DNA of 9,577 nt. Source: Paracoccaceae bacterium (GTDB lineage Bacteria > Pseudomonadota > Alphaproteobacteria > Rhodobacterales > Rhodobacteraceae). The translations under genes were made by a program, and so were the position numbers. The notes below the pieces were generated by a model. That model did no database searches and was not told the origin of the DNA. It was given only the letters and a program-made list of their open reading frames with translations. How positions within the stretch are numbered: position 1 is the stretch's first letter; every line of letters starts with the position of its first letter. The stretch is taken from the NCBI GenBank assembly GCA_016765235.1, contig JAESQH010000111.1, forward strand, positions 16,706 through 26,282. Direction: 5' to 3'. Of this stretch, positions 6,596 through 9,577 are shown in pieces.

Positions 6596-7156
6596 TCAGG
6601 CTGTGTAGGTCAAAATCGTGATCGTGGTGTCGCCGTATTTTCGGGTGTCCAGAGTGGTGAACCCTTTGGGCGGTAGGATTGCGCGATTTTCTTCCCAGAT
6701 TATCAGGGCGCCGTTTGCGATCCAGTTGCCCAAGATACAGGCCGCGAGGGCTTTTTCACCGAGGGTTTTGCCGTAGGGCGGATCGAGGAAGATCAGATTG
6801 AACGGCTCGCTGCGATTCTCGCCCAGTTTTGTGGCGTTGCGGCGGTAGATTTTGGTTTGATCGCGCACATTCAGCGTCTGGATGTTTTGTTTTATCAGCA
6901 CATTGGCCGTTTTGCCGTCGTCGACGAATTGCACGCTGGCAGCACCACGGCTGAGGGCTTCAAGGCCGAGCGCGCCGGTGCCTGCGAACAGGTCCAGCAC
7001 GTTTGCGCCCTCGATATCCGGGTAATTTCCATGGGCCAGAACGTTAAACAGGCTTTCACGGACGCGGTCGGTGGTGGGGCGCAGGTGGGCGCCTTCATCC
7101 CCTTTGCCCACGTTAGCCAACGCCGTGCTTTTGAACTTTCCGCCGATCACGCGCAT
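6596..7156 (-). CDS. rsmD: 16S rRNA (guanine(966)-N(2))-methyltransferase
   Basis: Methylates G966 of 16S rRNA using S-adenosylmethionine during assembly of the small ribosomal subunit. At 186 residues it has normal length (E. coli 198). RPTTDRVRESLFNVL (26-40) is the family hallmark. DLFAGTGALGLEALSRGA (55-72) is the SAM-binding loop, and FLDPPYGKTLGEKAL (123-137) holds the catalytic D/NPPY motif at 125-128. Its ATG overlaps the stop of the upstream ferredoxin reductase gene by one base (TAATG), so it is probably co-translated as the last gene of a four-gene run. A weak AAAGG lies about 12 bases upstream. In many bacteria rsmD sits beside coaD or ftsY, so this placement after redox genes differs from the enterobacterial arrangement. 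Confidence 0.96.
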   Translation of the reverse strand: MRVIGGKFKSTALANVGKGDEGAHLRPTTDRVRESLFNVLAHGNYPDIEGANVLDLFAGTGALGLEALSRGAASVQFVDDGKTANVLIKQNIQTLNVRDQTKIYRRNATKLGENRSEPFNLIFLDPPYGKTLGEKALAACILGNWIANGALIIWEENRAILPPKGFTTLDTRKYGDTTITILTYTA

Positions 7157-8364
7157 TACTTTAACAAAACCTTTAAGTCAGTAGCGGTGTCTTGGACGGC
7201 TGTTGGATCCGGCGATTTTCCTGCCTCGATCAATCGTTTGCCGACCATATAGGCGCGCGGGTCGTTCATTGCATCAACTGCCAGAAGTTTGTCGCATTTA
7301 TAGTACCAGAAAGATGTAGCGCCATCGGTTTTGCGGCTGAAGACACGGTCATAACCGGTGTTTAACCCAGCGATTTGTAGTTTAACGTCGTATTGGTCGG
7401 ACCAGAACCACGGTTTGGCGCGGTATTCCGCATCGTCGCCAAGCATCGCGGCGGCGGTCGCTTCGGCTTGCTCGATCGCGTTTGGTACGCTTTCGAGGCG
7501 GATACGGCCACCATTGTGTGGAAAGCTGGTGCAATCTCCGGCGGCGAAAATTGATGGGTCGGAAGTGCGGCCGTGACCGTCGACTTTGATGCCGTTGTCG
7601 AGGTCTAATCCAATGACCTCCGCTAATCCGAGCGAGGGTCTGATGCCCACACCGATAACTGCGAAATCGATCTCAAGCTCGCTACCATCGGTCAGTGTGG
7701 CCGAGGTCACCCGCCCACCCGTGCCGTTCAGCGATGCAAGGCCGACACTTTCGCGAATATCAACGCCGCGCGTGGTGTGGAGGGCGCGAAAATAGTCTGA
7801 AGTCTCGGGCGCGGCCACCCTTTGCAGGATGCGGTCAGCCATTTCGACAAGAACCACATTAACGCCGCGCGTTGCAGCCACGGCCGCCGCCTCCAACCCG
7901 ATGTAACCACCACCGACGATCAACGCGCGTTTGCCTTTGACGAAATCGGGGGCCATGGCATCGGCGTCGGCCAGCGAGCGGACTGTATAAACCCCATCCA
8001 GATCACCACCAATGGAAGACAGTAAGTTAATGGGGTCGGAACCTGTGGTCAGGGCCAGTTGATCGTAGTTTAGCACCTCGCCCGTATTCAGGGTGACGGT
8101 TTTGGCATCGCGGTCAATCTCTGTGACCTCGACGCCAAGGCGCAAAGTGATGTTTTGGTCGCCGTAAAAAGCTTCGGGGCGCAGAAACAGCCGTTCCACG
8201 TCCATCTCGCCCAGCATGTATTTTTTTGAGAGCGGTGGGCGTTGATAAGGTGGTACCGGTTCCCCGCCGATCAACGTGATGTCACTCGAACAGCCAAGTG
8301 CGCGCAGCTTAACGACTAGGGAAGACCCAGCCTGACCGGCCCCGATTACGATAATTCCAGCCAT
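7156..8364 (-). CDS. FAD-dependent ferredoxin reductase (putidaredoxin reductase-like)
   Basis: A 402-residue pyridine-nucleotide-disulfide-type flavoprotein of the ferredoxin/rubredoxin reductase group, moving electrons from NADH to a small iron-sulfur carrier, often for oxygenases or P450s. VIGAGQAGSSL (6-16) is the FAD Rossmann motif, and PPYQRPPLSKKYM (38-50) is characteristic of this subgroup. GGGYIGLEAA (151-160) is the NAD(P) site. Glu174, at the end of the second strand (VVLVEMADR), suggests NADH rather than NADPH. FAAGDCTS (273-280) is the second FAD motif. A reductase C-terminal domain follows, beginning around PWFWSDQYDVKLQIAG (318-333). AGGA six bases before the ATG lies within the end of the upstream dehydratase gene. 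No ferredoxin or oxygenase is visible nearby, so the partner is unknown. It has no active-site CxxxxC disulfide, which argues against a thioredoxin-type role. Confidence 0.92.
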   Translation of the reverse strand: MAGIIVIGAGQAGSSLVVKLRALGCSSDITLIGGEPVPPYQRPPLSKKYMLGEMDVERLFLRPEAFYGDQNITLRLGVEVTEIDRDAKTVTLNTGEVLNYDQLALTTGSDPINLLSSIGGDLDGVYTVRSLADADAMAPDFVKGKRALIVGGGYIGLEAAAVAATRGVNVVLVEMADRILQRVAAPETSDYFRALHTTRGVDIRESVGLASLNGTGGRVTSATLTDGSELEIDFAVIGVGIRPSLGLAEVIGLDLDNGIKVDGHGRTSDPSIFAAGDCTSFPHNGGRIRLESVPNAIEQAEATAAAMLGDDAEYRAKPWFWSDQYDVKLQIAGLNTGYDRVFSRKTDGATSFWYYKCDKLLAVDAMNDPRAYMVGKRLIEAGKSPDPTAVQDTATDLKVLLK

Positions 8365-8366
8365 AT

Positions 8367-8666
8367 TTATCCTGCCAGTTTGTCCATTTTGCGCGCCAAT
8401 TTCACGTCGCGCATTGATAATCCGTCTACGTCGTGACTGGTTAACAGGACATCGATGGTGCGGTAAACGTTAAACCACTCCGGGTGGTGGTTCATTTTTT
8501 CGGACCAGATGGCGATTTGGGACATCCAGCCGAAGGCCGCGATGAAATTCTTGAATTCAAAGGTTTTGGTTAGGGCGTCGCGGTCGGACTGCAGCACCCA
8601 TCCGGCGGCTTGCAGTTCGGGTAGAAACTCGGCCCGTTCGGTTGGTGTTAATTGTGGTGACAGCAT
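8367..8666 (-). CDS. phhB: Pterin-4a-carbinolamine dehydratase
   Basis: Dehydrates 4a-hydroxytetrahydrobiopterin to the quinonoid dihydropterin, recycling the cofactor of aromatic amino-acid hydroxylases. At 99 residues it has the usual length. WSEKMNHHPEWFNVYRTIDV (54-73) holds the catalytic His60 and His61, and TSHDVDGLSMRD (76-87) provides the third family histidine, His78. FEFKNFIAAFGWMSQIA (36-52) is also typical. The start at 8666 has AGGGGG six bases upstream. Only two bases separate it from the acyltransferase gene before it and two from the ferredoxin reductase after it. No phenylalanine hydroxylase is visible, so its target could be elsewhere, or the protein may serve molybdopterin-related or other pterin chemistry as suggested for orphan homologues. 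Confidence 0.95.
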   Translation of the reverse strand: MLSPQLTPTERAEFLPELQAAGWVLQSDRDALTKTFEFKNFIAAFGWMSQIAIWSEKMNHHPEWFNVYRTIDVLLTSHDVDGLSMRDVKLARKMDKLAG

Positions 8667-8668
8667 TG

Positions 8669-9577
8669 TTAACCCCCTGATTTTTTGAATGGACCGATGG
8701 CGGACAGGAATTCTATGTCCTCGTCAACGGCGGCGCGTTCATCGGTTAAAAATTGATTAACGGCGCGTTCAAACCCTTCGTCCCCAATCCAGTGTAAGGA
8801 ATAAACCGGGCTAGGCATATAGCCGCGTGCGAGTTTGTGTTCCCCTTGTGCGCCGGCCTCCACCCGCGCCAAGCCTTGTGCGATGGCGTAGTCGATGGCC
8901 TGATAATAGCACAGTTCGAAGTGCAAATAAGGATGATCCTCAGCGCAACCCCAATAGCGACCGAACAAGGTATTACCGCCGACAAAATTCAGCGCCCCTG
9001 CGATGTAGTGGCCGTCGCGTTTAGCCAAGACCAGCAAAATGTCGTCCCGAAGGGTCCGCTGGGCTATGTTGAAGAAATCGCGGGTCAGGTATGGGGTTCC
9101 CCATTTGCGCGCGCCGGTGTCTTGGTAAAACTGCCAGAAAGCGTCCCAGTGTTCGGGTTGAATTTGATCGCCGGTTAGCTGGATTATTTCACCGCCAAAC
9201 GCCTGTGCAAGGCGGCGTTCCTTGCGGATCATTTTGCGTTTCCGGCTGGAGAGTTTGGCAAGGAACGCATCGAAATCAGCGTACCCGTCGTTTTCCCAAT
9301 GAAACTGCTGCCCCGTTCGCTGCATCAATCCGAATTTGGGGCCGAGGCTGTATTCTTCTTCTGTGCAAAACGTCATGTGGAAGGACGAAACGTGGTTTTC
9401 CTCGGCAATCTGGATAACCGATGTTAGCAGCGCACCATTGGCAAGTTCCGCGTGTTCGGGTTTAACCAGCAACCGTCGCCCTGTCGCGGGGGTGAAGGGT
9501 ACAGCACATTGAAGCTTCGGGTAATATCGCCCACCCGCGCGCTCATATGCGCCCGCCCATGCGTGGTCAAAAACGTA
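8669..9577 (-). CDS. COG3146/DUF482 GNAT-type acyltransferase, N-terminus cut by window edge
   Basis: A predicted N-acyltransferase of the COG3146 (DUF482) family, with a FemAB/GNAT-like double fold. It is often named a peptidoglycan-related protein, but that function is not proven. The frame is open to the right edge, giving 302 visible residues; family members are near 380, so the first 70-80 are missing. At the edge it reads YVFDHAWAGAYERAGGRYYP, a typical COG3146 segment. Further on come SSFHMTFCTEEE, SSRKRKMIRKERR, FYQDTGARKWGTPYLTRDFF, GGNTLFGRYWGCAEDHPYLHFELCYYQAIDYAI, then AGAQGEHKLARGYMPSPVYSLHWI, all recognisable family blocks. A TTG at 9472 could be misread as the start, but coding sequence continues upstream with no stop. 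It is the first visible gene of the tight run ending in rsmD. Confidence 0.92.
   Translation of the reverse strand, partial: YVFDHAWAGAYERAGGRYYPKLQCAVPFTPATGRRLLVKPEHAELANGALLTSVIQIAEENHVSSFHMTFCTEEEYSLGPKFGLMQRTGQQFHWENDGYADFDAFLAKLSSRKRKMIRKERRLAQAFGGEIIQLTGDQIQPEHWDAFWQFYQDTGARKWGTPYLTRDFFNIAQRTLRDDILLVLAKRDGHYIAGALNFVGGNTLFGRYWGCAEDHPYLHFELCYYQAIDYAIAQGLARVEAGAQGEHKLARGYMPSPVYSLHWIGDEGFERAVNQFLTDERAAVDEDIEFLSAIGPFKKSGG

Noticed and set aside
6565..6600. Possible terminator between the DUF808 gene and rsmD (CCTGAATTT pairing with AAATCAGG)
   Set aside because: The pairing needs a bulge and a loop of about 20 bases, is AT-rich at its inner end and has no T-run, so it is unlikely to be a stable terminator.
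9470..9472. TTG at 9472 as the start of the acyltransferase
   Set aside because: The frame continues without a stop to the window edge and upstream residues match the family, so the gene is cut by the edge rather than starting here.

Overview
The window looks like chromosome of an alphaproteobacterium, most likely a marine Rhodobacterales/Roseobacter-type organism. I base this on protein content (a Rhodobacterales-style AMP nucleosidase and adenine deaminase, a COG3146 acyltransferase, a DUF808 membrane protein) and on the moderate GC content with dense, mostly co-oriented genes. This placement is inference from remembered families; no search was run. There are ten genes. Two run off the window edges. 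The longest gap without a gene is about 90 bases. I see no tRNA, rRNA, insertion sequence, CRISPR array or phage gene.

Left block (1-3097, minus strand): ade (adenine deaminase) followed by amn (AMP nucleosidase, cut by the left edge). The ade stop and amn start share one base (TAATG). Together they would turn AMP into adenine plus ribose 5-phosphate, then adenine into hypoxanthine and ammonia.

Middle block (3098-6569): a small VOC/glyoxalase-fold gene faces right, divergent from ade. Facing it on the minus strand are an NTF2/SnoaL-like gene with a signal peptide and, upstream of that, an ECF sigma factor with a cysteine-containing C-terminal extension. A hairpin that pairs best on the minus strand separates the VOC gene from the NTF2-like gene. 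Upstream of the sigma gene is a promoter-like motif, TGTCACA-N16-TGTC, close to the ECF41 promoter consensus as I remember it. ECF41 sigma factors carry a fused NTF2/SnoaL-like regulatory domain, so a separately encoded NTF2-like protein here is the most interesting lead in the window. Further right is a free methionine-(R)-sulfoxide reductase with all three family cysteines, divergent from a DUF808 inner-membrane protein.

Right block (6596-9577, minus strand): a tight four-gene run, transcribed COG3146 acyltransferase (cut by the right edge), pterin-4a-carbinolamine dehydratase, NADH-type FAD-dependent ferredoxin reductase, then rsmD (16S rRNA m2G966 methyltransferase). Gaps are 2, 2 and -1 bases, which suggests one transcript and translational coupling.

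Most of the window is ordinary housekeeping and accessory metabolism. The parts worth a second look are the sigma/NTF2 pair, its candidate promoter, and the two well-placed start sites of the NTF2-like gene.
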